From the NCBI RefSeq assembly GCF_900142715.1, contig NZ_FRBX01000009.1, positions 1 to 64,000 on the forward strand: 64,000 bases of DNA, written 5' to 3'. This DNA is from Flavobacterium pectinovorum. GTDB lineage: Bacteria; Bacteroidota; Bacteroidia; Flavobacteriales; Flavobacteriaceae. Within the stretch, counting starts at the first letter, position 1. Each line of letters begins with the position of its first letter. A program made the position numbers and the translations under genes. The notes under the pieces were generated by a model. That model had not been told where the DNA came from. It saw nothing but the letters and a program-made list of their open reading frames with translations, and did not search any database. This document shows positions 1 through 9,500 of this stretch, piece after piece.

Positions 1-61
1 GTTCAGCAGGATAAACTATACATATATAATTAAACAAGCTTCTCCTTATATATAGGTAGCA

Positions 62-97
62 AAAAATAAACCCGACAAGTTTAAAAAATGTCGGGTT
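62..97 (-). terminator. Terminator of the DUF4294 gene
   Basis: A 9-bp perfect stem (69-77 with 89-97, AACCCGACA/TGTCGGGTT) is followed on the minus strand by an A/T tract ending in six T. It lies just downstream of the minus-strand gene ending at 131, as expected for an intrinsic terminator. Confidence 0.75.
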
Positions 98-130
98 GTG
101 TTATTTATTCTATTACTATATATAGGTATA

Positions 131-811
131 TTATTTTTTATTGAGTGTTTTTGCCTTTTCTTCCCAATGCTCCATCAAATCATTATAATTAACTGGATTT
201 GCAGGTTTTTGATTTATTAATCGACCGGATTCAAATGCTCTGACAAGAATGGTTTCTATTAAATAGTCTTCATTTACTTCATAAGGCTTATATTCTGTTT
301 TTAAACTTATGTCAAATAAATTGGCCGTGGTATTTGAGACAAATGCCTTGAAACCACTTTTTAGAGTTCGGATTAATTCATATGTTGTAATTCCGGTTTG
401 ACGATGAATTAATTTTACCAAAATTTGACCTTGTTTTCTAGAGAGCTTTTTAAGTCGCTCTTCAAATTCGTTATTAAGGTAATCTTCTACAATTTTAAAA
501 TATTTCTTTTTCTCACGATTTGTTTTTAAACGTGCCATTCCTTTATTTAAAGCTGTCAATCTATCTGATGCTAATTTTGCGTACGGATAGGTTTTATAAA
601 CTCTGTTTTGAAGAATCAAAAATTGTTTCTGCGCTTCGGGGTCCAGCTTTTCTTTAGATATTATAATCTCTGGCAACTCGATTGTATCGTTTAAGATAGA
701 ATCTTGTTCGGTAAGGATATATCCCATTTCCTGATTTTCTTTTGGAGTAACCTGAGCCTGAGTTGTAAAAGAAACCGATATAAAAAACAAAATAATGTAG
801 GTAAATCTCAT
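131..811 (-). CDS. DUF4294 family secreted protein
   Basis: A 226-residue protein with an N-terminal signal peptide (about residues 1-19, hydrophobic core then TTQAQ), so it is probably periplasmic or surface-exposed. The body is rich in Lys, Glu and Arg and mostly helical in appearance. The section around residues 60-180 (VYKTYPYAKLASDRL, then a run ending KLIHRQTGITTYELI) matches my memory of the DUF4294 family, which is confined to Bacteroidota and has no known function. It is monocistronic, divergent from the M42 peptidase gene and has its own terminator. Family assignment is fairly sure; the role is unknown. Confidence 0.75.
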   Translation of the reverse strand: MRFTYIILFFISVSFTTQAQVTPKENQEMGYILTEQDSILNDTIELPEIIISKEKLDPEAQKQFLILQNRVYKTYPYAKLASDRLTALNKGMARLKTNREKKKYFKIVEDYLNNEFEERLKKLSRKQGQILVKLIHRQTGITTYELIRTLKSGFKAFVSNTTANLFDISLKTEYKPYEVNEDYLIETILVRAFESGRLINQKPANPVNYNDLMEHWEEKAKTLNKK

Positions 812-861
812 AGAGTCATAATTTAAATGTAAAATTATATATTTATATACAACTCTAATAC

Positions 862-869
862 CAAATTTA
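862..869 (-). promoter_or_regulatory. Possible -7 element for the DUF4294 gene
   Basis: Read on the minus strand this is TAAATTTG, a full match to the Bacteroidota -7 consensus TAnnTTTG, about 50 bases upstream of the ATG at 811. No TTG lies at the usual 17-23 base distance upstream, so support is moderate at best. Confidence 0.35.
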
Positions 870-892
870 TAAATTAGCGCAAAAATATTTTT

Positions 893-1981
893 ATGAGTAC
901 GAAATCTATCTTAAAAGATACCTCTATTGCTTTTCTGGAAAGTTACCTAAATAACGCCTCTCCTACTGGTTATGAAAGTGAAGGGCAAAAACTTTGGATG
1001 AATTATTTAAAACCTTACGTTGATACTTTTATTACGGATACTTATGGTACTGCTGTGGGAGTTATTAATCCTGATGCTCCTTTTAAAGTAGTCATTGAGG
1101 GACATGCTGATGAAATTTCCTGGTATGTAAACTATATTACTGATGATGGCTTATTGTATGTAATTCGCAATGGTGGTTCTGATCATCAAATTGCACCATC
1201 GAAAAGGGTTCATATTCATACTAAAAAAGGAATTGTAAAAGGTGTTTTTGGATGGCCGGCTATTCATACAAGATTACGTGATAAGGAAGAAACCCCAAAA
1301 CTCAGTAATATTTTTATCGATTTAGGCTGTGAAAACAAAGAACAGGTTGAAGCGATGGGTGTTCATGTAGGTTGTGTGATTACATATCCTGATGAATTTA
1401 TGATATTAAACGAAAATAAATTTGTTTGTCGCGCTATAGATAACAGAATGGGCGGTTTTATGATTGCCGAAGTTGCCCGTTTATTGCATGAAAATAAAAA
1501 GAAATTACCTTTTGGGTTGTATATTGTAAACTCTGTTCAGGAAGAGATTGGTTTGCGTGGTGCCGAAATGATTGCACAAACTATTAAACCAAATGTTGCA
1601 ATTGTAACTGATGTTTGTCATGACACAACTACTCCTATGATCGATAAAAAGGTTGAAGGCGACCTTAAAATGGGAAGAGGTCCTGTTATTGCTTATGCAC
1701 CGGCTGTACAAAATAAATTGCGAGATTTAATTATAGATACTGCCGAAGAAAATAAAATTCCGTTTCAACGCAGTGCGATTTCAAGAGCCACTGGAACAGA
1801 TACTGATGCTTTTGCTTACAGTAATGGTGGCGTGGCTTCGGCTTTAATTTCGCTGCCTTTACGTTATATGCATACTACTGTAGAAATGGTTCATAAGGAA
1901 GATGTTGAAAATGTTATTCAATTGATTTATAAATCTTTATTGAAAATTGAAAATAATGAGACTTTTTCTTATTTCAAATAA
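893..1981 (+). CDS. M42 family metallopeptidase (aminopeptidase/FrvX type)
   Basis: A 362-residue cytoplasmic enzyme without a signal peptide, the usual length for M42 co-catalytic zinc aminopeptidases, which trim N-terminal residues from peptides. The expected metal and catalytic residues are visible: H71 and D73 in GHADE, D183 in AIDNRMGG, the E217-E218 pair in VQEEIGLRGA, D240 in VTD, and H327 in YMHTT. All are in family order, so the enzyme should be active. It is divergent from the DUF4294 gene and followed by a 10-bp inverted repeat before the response regulator gene. Substrate preference within the family cannot be read from the sequence. Confidence 0.9.
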   Translation: MSTKSILKDTSIAFLESYLNNASPTGYESEGQKLWMNYLKPYVDTFITDTYGTAVGVINPDAPFKVVIEGHADEISWYVNYITDDGLLYVIRNGGSDHQIAPSKRVHIHTKKGIVKGVFGWPAIHTRLRDKEETPKLSNIFIDLGCENKEQVEAMGVHVGCVITYPDEFMILNENKFVCRAIDNRMGGFMIAEVARLLHENKKKLPFGLYIVNSVQEEIGLRGAEMIAQTIKPNVAIVTDVCHDTTTPMIDKKVEGDLKMGRGPVIAYAPAVQNKLRDLIIDTAEENKIPFQRSAISRATGTDTDAFAYSNGGVASALISLPLRYMHTTVEMVHKEDVENVIQLIYKSLLKIENNETFSYFK

Positions 1982-1996
1982 AAAATAATTTTAAAC

Positions 1997-2027
1997 GTCA
2001 ATTCGGTTATTAATTGGCCGAATTGAC
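1997..2027. repeat. 10-bp perfect inverted repeat before the response regulator gene
   Basis: GTCAATTCGG (1997-2006) pairs perfectly with CCGAATTGAC (2018-2027) across an 11-base loop, ending 15 bases before the ATG at 2043. There is no T run after it on the plus strand, so it is either a weak terminator of the peptidase gene or a regulatory palindrome in the leader of the two-component operon. Confidence 0.5.
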
Positions 2028-2042
2028 AAATAGAAAAACAAT

Positions 2043-2723
2043 ATGAAAATTTTACTACTCGAAGACGATTTTACTTTATCTAAAGAAATCTCAACATTCT
2101 TTACTTTAAAAGGATTCGAGTGTATTCCTTATTATGATGGTTCATTATTATTGAAAAAATATTTTCCGTATGAATATGATTTAATAATTCTGGATATTAA
2201 TGTTCCCGGAATCAATGGAATCGATGTTTGTAAAGGTATTCGGGAAGTCGATAAAAAAACACCTATTATAATGTTGACTGCTTTTAGTGAAATTGAAGAT
2301 AAACTGACTTCTTTTGATAATGGAGCTGATGATTATTTGGTGAAACCTTTTCATTTTGAAGAATTATATGCCCGAATTTCATCTCTTTTAAGAAGAAAAG
2401 AGATTCCGCAACAGGTTGAGAAAAAAATTTCTATTGAAGATTTAGAAATATTCGAAGATGACATGAAAGTTTTTCGCTCTGGCGAAGAAATTAAATTAAC
2501 CCCAAAAGAGTTTAAACTTATTTTGATTTTGGCTCATGCCAAAGGAAAAGTGCTTTCTAAACAATTTATTGCCGAAAAACTTTGGGATTATCATATAGAA
2601 ACAAATCAGAATACGATTGAGGTTTACATTAATTTTTTAAGAAAGAAAATAGATAAAGACCACGAAATAAAATTGATTCGAACCAAAATTGGCTACGGCT
2701 ATTATTTAAGCAATCAGGAATGA
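2043..2723 (+). CDS. OmpR-family response regulator
   Basis: A 226-residue two-domain regulator. The receiver domain (about 1-120) has the acidic pocket EDD at 7-9, the phospho-acceptor D51 in LILDINVPG, a conserved T in MLTA and K101 in VKPF. The C-terminal winged helix (about 130-224) has LTPKEFKLI and the typical IKLIRTKIGYGYYL end. The gene overlaps the histidine kinase gene by 4 bases (ATGA), so the two form one operon. The czcCBA-like efflux genes follow after 82 bases. The likely job is sensing metal or envelope stress through the kinase and activating efflux; the TTAAG-type repeats at 4086-4129 are the obvious binding site. Confidence 0.93.
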   Translation: MKILLLEDDFTLSKEISTFFTLKGFECIPYYDGSLLLKKYFPYEYDLIILDINVPGINGIDVCKGIREVDKKTPIIMLTAFSEIEDKLTSFDNGADDYLVKPFHFEELYARISSLLRRKEIPQQVEKKISIEDLEIFEDDMKVFRSGEEIKLTPKEFKLILILAHAKGKVLSKQFIAEKLWDYHIETNQNTIEVYINFLRKKIDKDHEIKLIRTKIGYGYYLSNQE

Positions 2724-4084
2724 CTTTAAAAAACCGGATATCACTTTTAGTAAGTTTATTATTTACAATCCTTTTTGGGTTGGCTTCTACATTGATATTT
2801 GTTTTATATTCTAATTTTAGAAAAGAAGAATTCCGTGATCGATTAGAAATAAAAGCACTTTCTAATATTAAATTACTGGTAAACGTTAAAGAAGTAGACG
2901 ATCAGCTTTTGAAAATGATTGATCAAAATTCGATTAATAAATTGTATGATGAAAAGACATTGGTTTTTGATTCTCACTTTAAACTTATTTATAGCAGTAT
3001 TGATGATGCTAAAATTAACTGGTCTATTGATGATTTAAAATATTTAAAGAAAAATAAAACTTTTTTTAAACAGCAGGGCGATTATGAAGTTTATGGTGTT
3101 TTTTATGACACTAAAGACAAAGATTTTTATGCCCTTATATCTGCAACAGATGATTATGGGAAACGAAAATTACTTTTTTTACGATATACCTTAATTATAT
3201 CTTATATCTTTTTTACTTGTATTTGTTGGGTATTAACTTCATTCATGGTTAAAAAGGCAATGAGTCCTTTAAATATATTCCATCAAAAAATTAAAAATAT
3301 AAACGAGAATAATCTTGATACTCGTATTGCTTCTAAAAGCAATAAAAATGAAATTGATTTGATTGCAAATGAATTTAATTTCATGATGGATCGCATCGAA
3401 ATATCCTATCAAAAACAAAAAGAGTTTACCGCACACGCTTCGCACGAGCTTAGAACTCCCCTATCCAGAATTACATCGCAAATTGAAAATACTATTGAAG
3501 ATTCTGCAACATCTATAAAGGGTAAAAGCTTCCTAAAAACAATTTTATCTGATGTGAATCAATTAACCGAATTAATTAATTCGTTATTGATTTTGTCTAA
3601 AATAGACAATAAAAATCATGAGAATTATGAAGTTCAAAGAATGGATGAGATTTTATTTTCTGCTATTGAAAATTTAAATAAAAGCTTTCCTGATTTTGTT
3701 ATTCTTTTTGAAATGGAAGAAAATGAAAATCTGGATACTGCTTTAGAAATAAAAGGAAATAAAAATCTGCTGGAAATTGCTATAAGTAATGTTCTAAAAA
3801 ATGCTTGTGTTTACTCTGACAACAAACAAGCTATTGTAAAAATTAGTATTGAAAACGATAACCTTATTATTTCAATTTCTAATATTGGAAAGACTTTAAC
3901 GGAGAACGAACAAAAAAATCTCTTTCAGCCTTTTATGCGTGGCGAAAACTCAAAAGGAACTGCAGGTTTTGGGCTTGGATTACGCATTGTAAACCGTATT
4001 TTAACACTGCATAACGCCAAAATTATATATAGTGTCCCTTTTGAAAACACCAACTTATTTCAGTTGATTTTTCATTCAACTTAA
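2720..4084 (+). CDS. Sensor histidine kinase (HAMP/HisKA/HATPase)
   Basis: A 454-residue inner-membrane kinase. One membrane segment lies at about 5-32 and a second at about 155-176, enclosing a periplasmic sensor region of about 120 residues. A HAMP-like linker follows (about 177-230), then a HisKA domain with H242 in ASHELRTPL, and a HATPase domain with the N box (NVLKNACVYS) and G box (GFGLGLRIV) near residue 430. All catalytic boxes are present. It is translationally coupled to the upstream response regulator and precedes the metal efflux operon, an arrangement like CzcRS or CusRS. The signal is inferred to be a metal ion, but no clear metal-binding motif is visible in the sensor region. 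Confidence 0.92.
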   Translation: MTLKNRISLLVSLLFTILFGLASTLIFVLYSNFRKEEFRDRLEIKALSNIKLLVNVKEVDDQLLKMIDQNSINKLYDEKTLVFDSHFKLIYSSIDDAKINWSIDDLKYLKKNKTFFKQQGDYEVYGVFYDTKDKDFYALISATDDYGKRKLLFLRYTLIISYIFFTCICWVLTSFMVKKAMSPLNIFHQKIKNINENNLDTRIASKSNKNEIDLIANEFNFMMDRIEISYQKQKEFTAHASHELRTPLSRITSQIENTIEDSATSIKGKSFLKTILSDVNQLTELINSLLILSKIDNKNHENYEVQRMDEILFSAIENLNKSFPDFVILFEMEENENLDTALEIKGNKNLLEIAISNVLKNACVYSDNKQAIVKISIENDNLIISISNIGKTLTENEQKNLFQPFMRGENSKGTAGFGLGLRIVNRILTLHNAKIIYSVPFENTNLFQLIFHST

Positions 4085-4085
4085 A

Positions 4086-4129
4086 TTTTTAAGGTCTTTT
4101 TAAGTTCTTTCTTAAGGTGTCTTAAAGTC
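4086..4129 (+). promoter_or_regulatory. Tandem TTAAG repeats, likely response regulator site
   Basis: Four copies of a TTAAG-type core start at 4089, 4100, 4112 and 4122 (the last reads TTAAA), spaced 11, 12 and 10 bases, each followed by a GTC, TTC or GTG-like end. Direct repeats at one helical turn are the usual target of OmpR/PhoB-type regulators. The array ends next to where the -33 element would lie relative to the -7-like CATCTTTG at 4139-4146, which suits activation of the czcCBA-like operon by the regulator encoded at 2043. Confidence 0.55.
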
Positions 4130-4138
4130 TCGCGATAG

Positions 4139-4146
4139 CATCTTTG
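4139..4146 (+). promoter_or_regulatory. -7-like element of the efflux operon
   Basis: CATCTTTG differs from TAnnTTTG at one fixed position and lies 20 bases upstream of the ATG at 4167. No TTG is found at the -33 position, which is instead covered by the TTAAG repeats. That is the pattern of an activator-dependent promoter. Confidence 0.45.
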
Positions 4147-4166
4147 TATCAAATAAAACCGATACA

Positions 4167-5414
4167 ATGAAAAAGTTATTTGCAATACTACTATTGATTT
4201 TAATACATCCGGTAGGTTTCGCACAAAAGCCATTCACTTTAGAAGAGTGCGAAAGTCAATTTCTAAAAAACAATCTTTTCCTGCTTGCATCTCAATACAA
4301 TATTGATGCTTCAAAAGCACTTACAATTCAGTCCAAAATTTGGGAAAATCCAACAATTACTGCAGAATTAAATGCGTACAATCCTGAAAGAAATCAATAT
4401 TTTGATATTGGAAAAGAAGGACAAAAAGCATTTGGTATCGAACAGCTAATTTATTTAGGTGGAAAAAAACGCAATGAAATTAAATTGGCGCAAACTAATG
4501 AGAAATTAGCCGAACTACAATTTAATGATTTATTAAGGACGTTAAAACTACAATTACGCAAAAGTTTCTATACCGTTTATTACAACACAAAAAGTCTCGA
4601 AACGACTGACGATCAGTTAACTCACATTGAAGATTTAATCAACTCCTATTCGGTTCAGGTTCAAAAAGGAAATATTCCTTTAAGAGATCTTGTTCGTTTA
4701 CAATCGTTATATCTAAATTTTAAAAATGAACGAATGGAAGTTGTAAATAATAATATTGAAGAACAGGGAAACCTGAAATTATTATTGAACTCACAAGAAA
4801 ATATAGTTCCTCAAATTTCTAAAGAAGAATTTAATAAATATCTAAAAGAAATTCCTTTTGATCTTAAAAACTTTCAGGATGAAGCCATTGTAAATCGCCC
4901 TGATTATCTGGCCAAACAAAAAGACATCGAAGCAAATGAACTGAATGTTAAATGGCAAAAATCACTTTCTGTTCCTGATATTACTGTGGGCGCAAATTAT
5001 GACCAACGCAGTGGCGCTTTTAACAAGGAAGCTAATCTTACACTTGGAATTCCTTTACCGCTTTGGAACAAAAACAAAGGAAATATCAAATATGCCCAAA
5101 CCATTTTAGAGCAATCAAAAGTCGAAAAACAAAATTTTGATCTGCAATTGCAAACCGAAATTACATCGGCCTGGAACAAATGGGATGAATCCCGTAAAAA
5201 CTATATTGTAATAAAACCAACAGTAAATTCGGATTTTGAGGCTGTCTACAATGGTATTTTAACCAATTTTCAAAAACGAAATATCAGTTTACTGGAGTTT
5301 ACAGATTTCATGGAAAGTTATAATCAGGCGGCTGTTCAGTTAAATGAACTGAAGAAAAGAGTAGCACTATCCGGCGAAGAATTAAATAGTACAATCAACA
5401 AAGACTTATTTTAA
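4167..5414 (+). CDS. czcC: TolC-family outer membrane efflux protein (CzcC type)
   Basis: A 415-residue protein with a signal peptide (about 1-19, ending VGFAQ) and the two-fold repeated helical coiled-coil architecture of outer membrane efflux proteins. It would form the outer membrane channel of a tripartite RND pump with the adaptor at 5426 and the transporter at 6515. The three genes are 11 and 3 bases apart and clearly co-transcribed. Length fits the CzcC subgroup. The gene symbol reflects family only; metal specificity is inferred from the transporter and not proven. Confidence 0.85.
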   Translation: MKKLFAILLLILIHPVGFAQKPFTLEECESQFLKNNLFLLASQYNIDASKALTIQSKIWENPTITAELNAYNPERNQYFDIGKEGQKAFGIEQLIYLGGKKRNEIKLAQTNEKLAELQFNDLLRTLKLQLRKSFYTVYYNTKSLETTDDQLTHIEDLINSYSVQVQKGNIPLRDLVRLQSLYLNFKNERMEVVNNNIEEQGNLKLLLNSQENIVPQISKEEFNKYLKEIPFDLKNFQDEAIVNRPDYLAKQKDIEANELNVKWQKSLSVPDITVGANYDQRSGAFNKEANLTLGIPLPLWNKNKGNIKYAQTILEQSKVEKQNFDLQLQTEITSAWNKWDESRKNYIVIKPTVNSDFEAVYNGILTNFQKRNISLLEFTDFMESYNQAAVQLNELKKRVALSGEELNSTINKDLF

Positions 5415-5425
5415 AACTAAATAAA

Positions 5426-6511
5426 ATGAAATATAAACTAATTATAGGAATTGCTCTTGTCAGTCTATCAATTACAAGCTGCAAAAAAGAAGTTGAAAAC
5501 CCTGAAACCAATACTTCTTTTGCATTAAGTGATGCAATGCTAAAAACAACTACAACGGCTGTGGCAGAAACTCAACCTGTAAAAAATGAATTGAGCTTTT
5601 ACGGAAAAATTACAGCTGACAATAATAAAATGATTGACGTTTATCCGCTTGTTGGCGGAAATGTAATCAAAGTAAATGTAGAACTTGGAGACTATGTTCG
5701 CAAAGGTCAGGTTTTGGCAACTATTAGAAGTACTGATGTTGCCGATTTTGAAAAACAATCTATCGATGCAAAAGGTGATTTATTAGTAGCCAAAAATAAA
5801 TTAAAAGTTGCTCAGGAATTATTCGACGGAAAATTAAATTCTGAAAGTGATGTTTTTGAAGCAAAATCAGAAGTAAATAAAGCGCAGTCTCAATTAAGCA
5901 AAATCCAGGAAACATATAAAATTTATAATATTAAAGCAGGATCTATTTATGAAGTTACAGCTCCTATTAGTGGTTTTATCATCCAAAAAAGTATCAATCA
6001 GGATATGCTTTTGAGAAATGACCGCTCTGAAAATATTTTTGATATAGCTGAAATTAGCGAAGTTTGGGCATTAGCCAATATTAATGAAATCGATATTAAT
6101 AAAGTAAAATTAGGAATTGATGCTGACGTTACAACTTTAAGTTATCCTGATAAAGTTTTTAAAGGTAAAGTCGATAAAATCTTTAACGTGATTGATCCTG
6201 AAACAAAAGCTATGCAAGCTCGTATAAAATTGAAAAATCCGGATTTTATGCTAAAACCGGATATGAATGCAAATATCAAATTATCTTATAATGAAGGAAA
6301 ATCAATGATTGCAGTACCAAGCAAAGCAATTGTTTTTGATAAAAGTAAAAACTTCGTAATGGTATTTAAAGATCGTCATAATATTGAAACCAGACAAGTT
6401 GAAGTTTATAGTGTAGTTGGTGATGTCACTTACATTTCGAATGGTTTAAAAGAAAACGAGAAAGTTATTACAAACAATGAGTTATTTATTTATCGCGCTT
6501 TAAACGAATAA
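5426..6511 (+). CDS. czcB: RND efflux periplasmic adaptor lipoprotein (CzcB type)
   Basis: A 361-residue membrane fusion protein. The N-terminus has a lipobox ending at C19 (SITSCKKE), so it is probably anchored as a lipoprotein. A biotinyl-lipoyl-like half motif (VNVELGDYVRKGQVLATI, about residues 84-101), a short helical hairpin, a second lipoyl half (TAPISGFI) and beta-barrel and membrane-proximal domains follow in the usual order. It would couple the transporter encoded 3 bases downstream to the TolC-like channel encoded upstream. I do not see the extra histidine-rich N-terminal metal domain found in some CzcB proteins. Confidence 0.87.
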   Translation: MKYKLIIGIALVSLSITSCKKEVENPETNTSFALSDAMLKTTTTAVAETQPVKNELSFYGKITADNNKMIDVYPLVGGNVIKVNVELGDYVRKGQVLATIRSTDVADFEKQSIDAKGDLLVAKNKLKVAQELFDGKLNSESDVFEAKSEVNKAQSQLSKIQETYKIYNIKAGSIYEVTAPISGFIIQKSINQDMLLRNDRSENIFDIAEISEVWALANINEIDINKVKLGIDADVTTLSYPDKVFKGKVDKIFNVIDPETKAMQARIKLKNPDFMLKPDMNANIKLSYNEGKSMIAVPSKAIVFDKSKNFVMVFKDRHNIETRQVEVYSVVGDVTYISNGLKENEKVITNNELFIYRALNE

Positions 6512-6514
6512 GAC

Positions 6515-9500
6515 ATGAACAAATTCATACGAAATATTATTGCTTTTTCGCTTAAGAATAAAGCATTTACCTTCTTTTGGGTAGGATTACTGGCTGTTGC
6601 AGGATTTATTTCTTTTAAAAATATGCCAATCGATGCTTTTCCGGATGTAACGAATACTCAAATTATTATCATTACACAATGGAATGGAAAAAGTGCTGAA
6701 GAGGTAGAACGTTTTGTTACTTCTCCTATAGAAATCTCTATGAACTCGGTACAAAAAAAGACCAGTGTTCGTAGTATTACCATGTTTGGATTATCTGTTA
6801 TTAAAATTATTTTTGATGATGGTGTCGACGATACTTTTGCACGCTTACAGGTAAACAACTTATTAAAAAATGTATCGTTACCAGATGATGTAGAACCAGA
6901 TGTTCAGCCACCTTATGGGCCAACCGGTGAAATTTTCAGATATATTGTAAAAAGTGACAGTCGAGACAGTAGAGAATTATTAACTTATCAAAATTGGGTT
7001 ATTGATAAACAGCTTCGTTCTGTTCCTGGTGTTGCCGATTTAAATGTTTTTGGAGGTCAGACTAAAACTTATGAAGTTGGTGTTGATCCAATAAAATTGG
7101 CTAAATACAACATTACGCCGCTTCAGGTTTATAATGCGGTTAATGCCGGAAACTTAAATGTTGGTGGAGATATTATCGAAAAAAATGGACAGGCATTTGT
7201 TGTTCGCGGTGTCGGGCTTTTAAAATCGATTCAGGATATTGAAAATATTATTGTAGATGATGCTAACGGAAATCCGATTTTAGTAAAAAACTTAGCTTCT
7301 GTTTATGAAAGTTCAATGCCGAGAGTTGGACAAACCGGTATAGGCAAAAACGACGATGCCGTTGAAGGAATTGTTGTAATGCGTAAAGGTGAGAATCCGC
7401 AGGAAACATTGGCATTGATTAAAGCCAAAATAAAGGATTTGAATGACAATGTTCTTCCAAAAGACATTAAAATAGAAACTTTTTATGACCGTGATAATTT
7501 GATGAATTTCACGACAGAAACAGTAATGCATAACTTATTTGAAGGTATTATCCTCGTAACATGTGTAGTGTTTCTTTTTATGGCAGATTGGAGAACAACT
7601 TTTACAGTTTCTATAGTAATTCCGTTATCGTTATTGTTTGCCTTTTTGTGCCTGAAAATGATGGGGATGAGTGCCAATTTGTTGAGTTTGGGTGCAGTCG
7701 ATTTCGGAATTATTATTGATGGTGCGGTGGTAATGGTCGAAGGATTATTTGTGGTATTGGACCACCGTGCACATCAATTAGGAATGACGGCATATAATAA
7801 AATTGCAAAAGGCAGTTTGATTAAAAAAACGGGAGCTGAAATGGGTAAAGCTATTTTCTTTTCTAAATTAATCATTATAACTGCTTTACTCCCAATTTTC
7901 TCATTCCAGAAAGTGGAAGGAAAAATGTTCTCTCCGTTGGCTTATACTTTAGGTTTTGCTTTAATGGGCGCATTGCTTTTTACTTTAACATTAGTTCCGG
8001 TTTTATCACATTTACTTTTAAATAAAAATGTAAAGGAAAAAAACAATCCTTTTGTTAATTTCTGGGATCGAATTGTAAGTAAAAGTTTTGCCTGGACATT
8101 CAAGCATAAAGTAAAAACTTTAATCGCTTCGACAGCTATTTTAGTAGCAGTTTTCTTTTCGGCTACGTTTTTAGGAACTGAATTTTTACCTCAATTAAAT
8201 GAAGGTGCTTTATGGGTAACGGCAGAATTACCAATGAGTACTTCTTTACCGCAAAGTGTAGAAACAGCCGCAATGATTAGAAAAGATCTGGAAAGCTTTC
8301 CTGAAGTAAAAAATGTTTTATCTCAAACCGGAAGAAGTAATGACGGAACTGACCCGAATGGTTTTGGGTTTATCCAGCTCCAGGTTGATTTGAAACCCAA
8401 ATCAGAATGGACCCGAAAAATTACGATGGATGATTTGATTAATGAAATGGATCAAAAATTAAAGGTTCACCAGGGAATAACTTATAATTATTCGCAGCCT
8501 GTTATCGATAATGTTGCTGAATCTGTGGCTGGTTTTAAAGCCTCAAATGCAGTAAAAATATATGGTGATGATCTTGACAAATTGGATGAATTATCAAATG
8601 AAGTTTTAGCTCAAATAAAAGATATTCCGGGTATTAAAGATGCCGGAATTTTAAGAAACGTTGGACAACCGGAAATCAGTGTAATTCTCGATAGAGATAA
8701 AATGGCCGCATATGGAGTAACTTTAAGTGATGCTCAAGCTGTTCTGGAACTTGCATTTGGAGGAAAAACAGCAACTCAAAAATATGAAGATGAAAAGAAA
8801 TTTGATGTAAGGGTTCGTTTTTCTAAAGAATACCGTAAAGATGAAAATGATATTAGTGAACTTAAAGTTCCAACAATTAGCGGAATCAAAATTCCATTGA
8901 AAGAAATTTGCGATCTAAAAACCGTTACTGGTCCGGCTTTTATTTACAGAGATAATACCAAACGTTTTATTGGAGTTAAATTTTCTGTTCGTGATCGTGA
9001 TTTAGGAAGCACAATTGCAGAAGCGCAGGCAAAAGTGGCAAAAATGAAAATGCCGCAGGGATATACAGTGGGCTGGACAGGAGAATTTGAAAATCAGGTT
9101 CGTGCCAGTGCGCGTTTGGCTCAGGTGGTTCCAATCAGTTTAATCGGGATTTTTGTTCTGTTGTTTATTTTGTTCGGAAATATTAAGGATTCCTTACTTG
9201 TTTTGGCGAATGTTCCGTTTGCAATTATCGGGGGAATCATGGCTTTACATCTTACCGGAATGAATTTTGGAATCTCTGCCGGTGTTGGTTTTATTGCCTT
9301 ACTAGGGATTTGTATTCAAAACGGTGTGATTCTAATTTCTGAATTCCACCATAATCTAAAAGCAAAACTATCTCTCGAAGAATCCATTTTTACTGGAGTA
9401 AAAGCCAGAACAAGAGCTGTAGTTATGACAGCGCTTATGGCCTCAATAGGTTTAATGCCAGCAGCAATTTCAACAGGAATTGGTTCTGAATCACAAAAAC

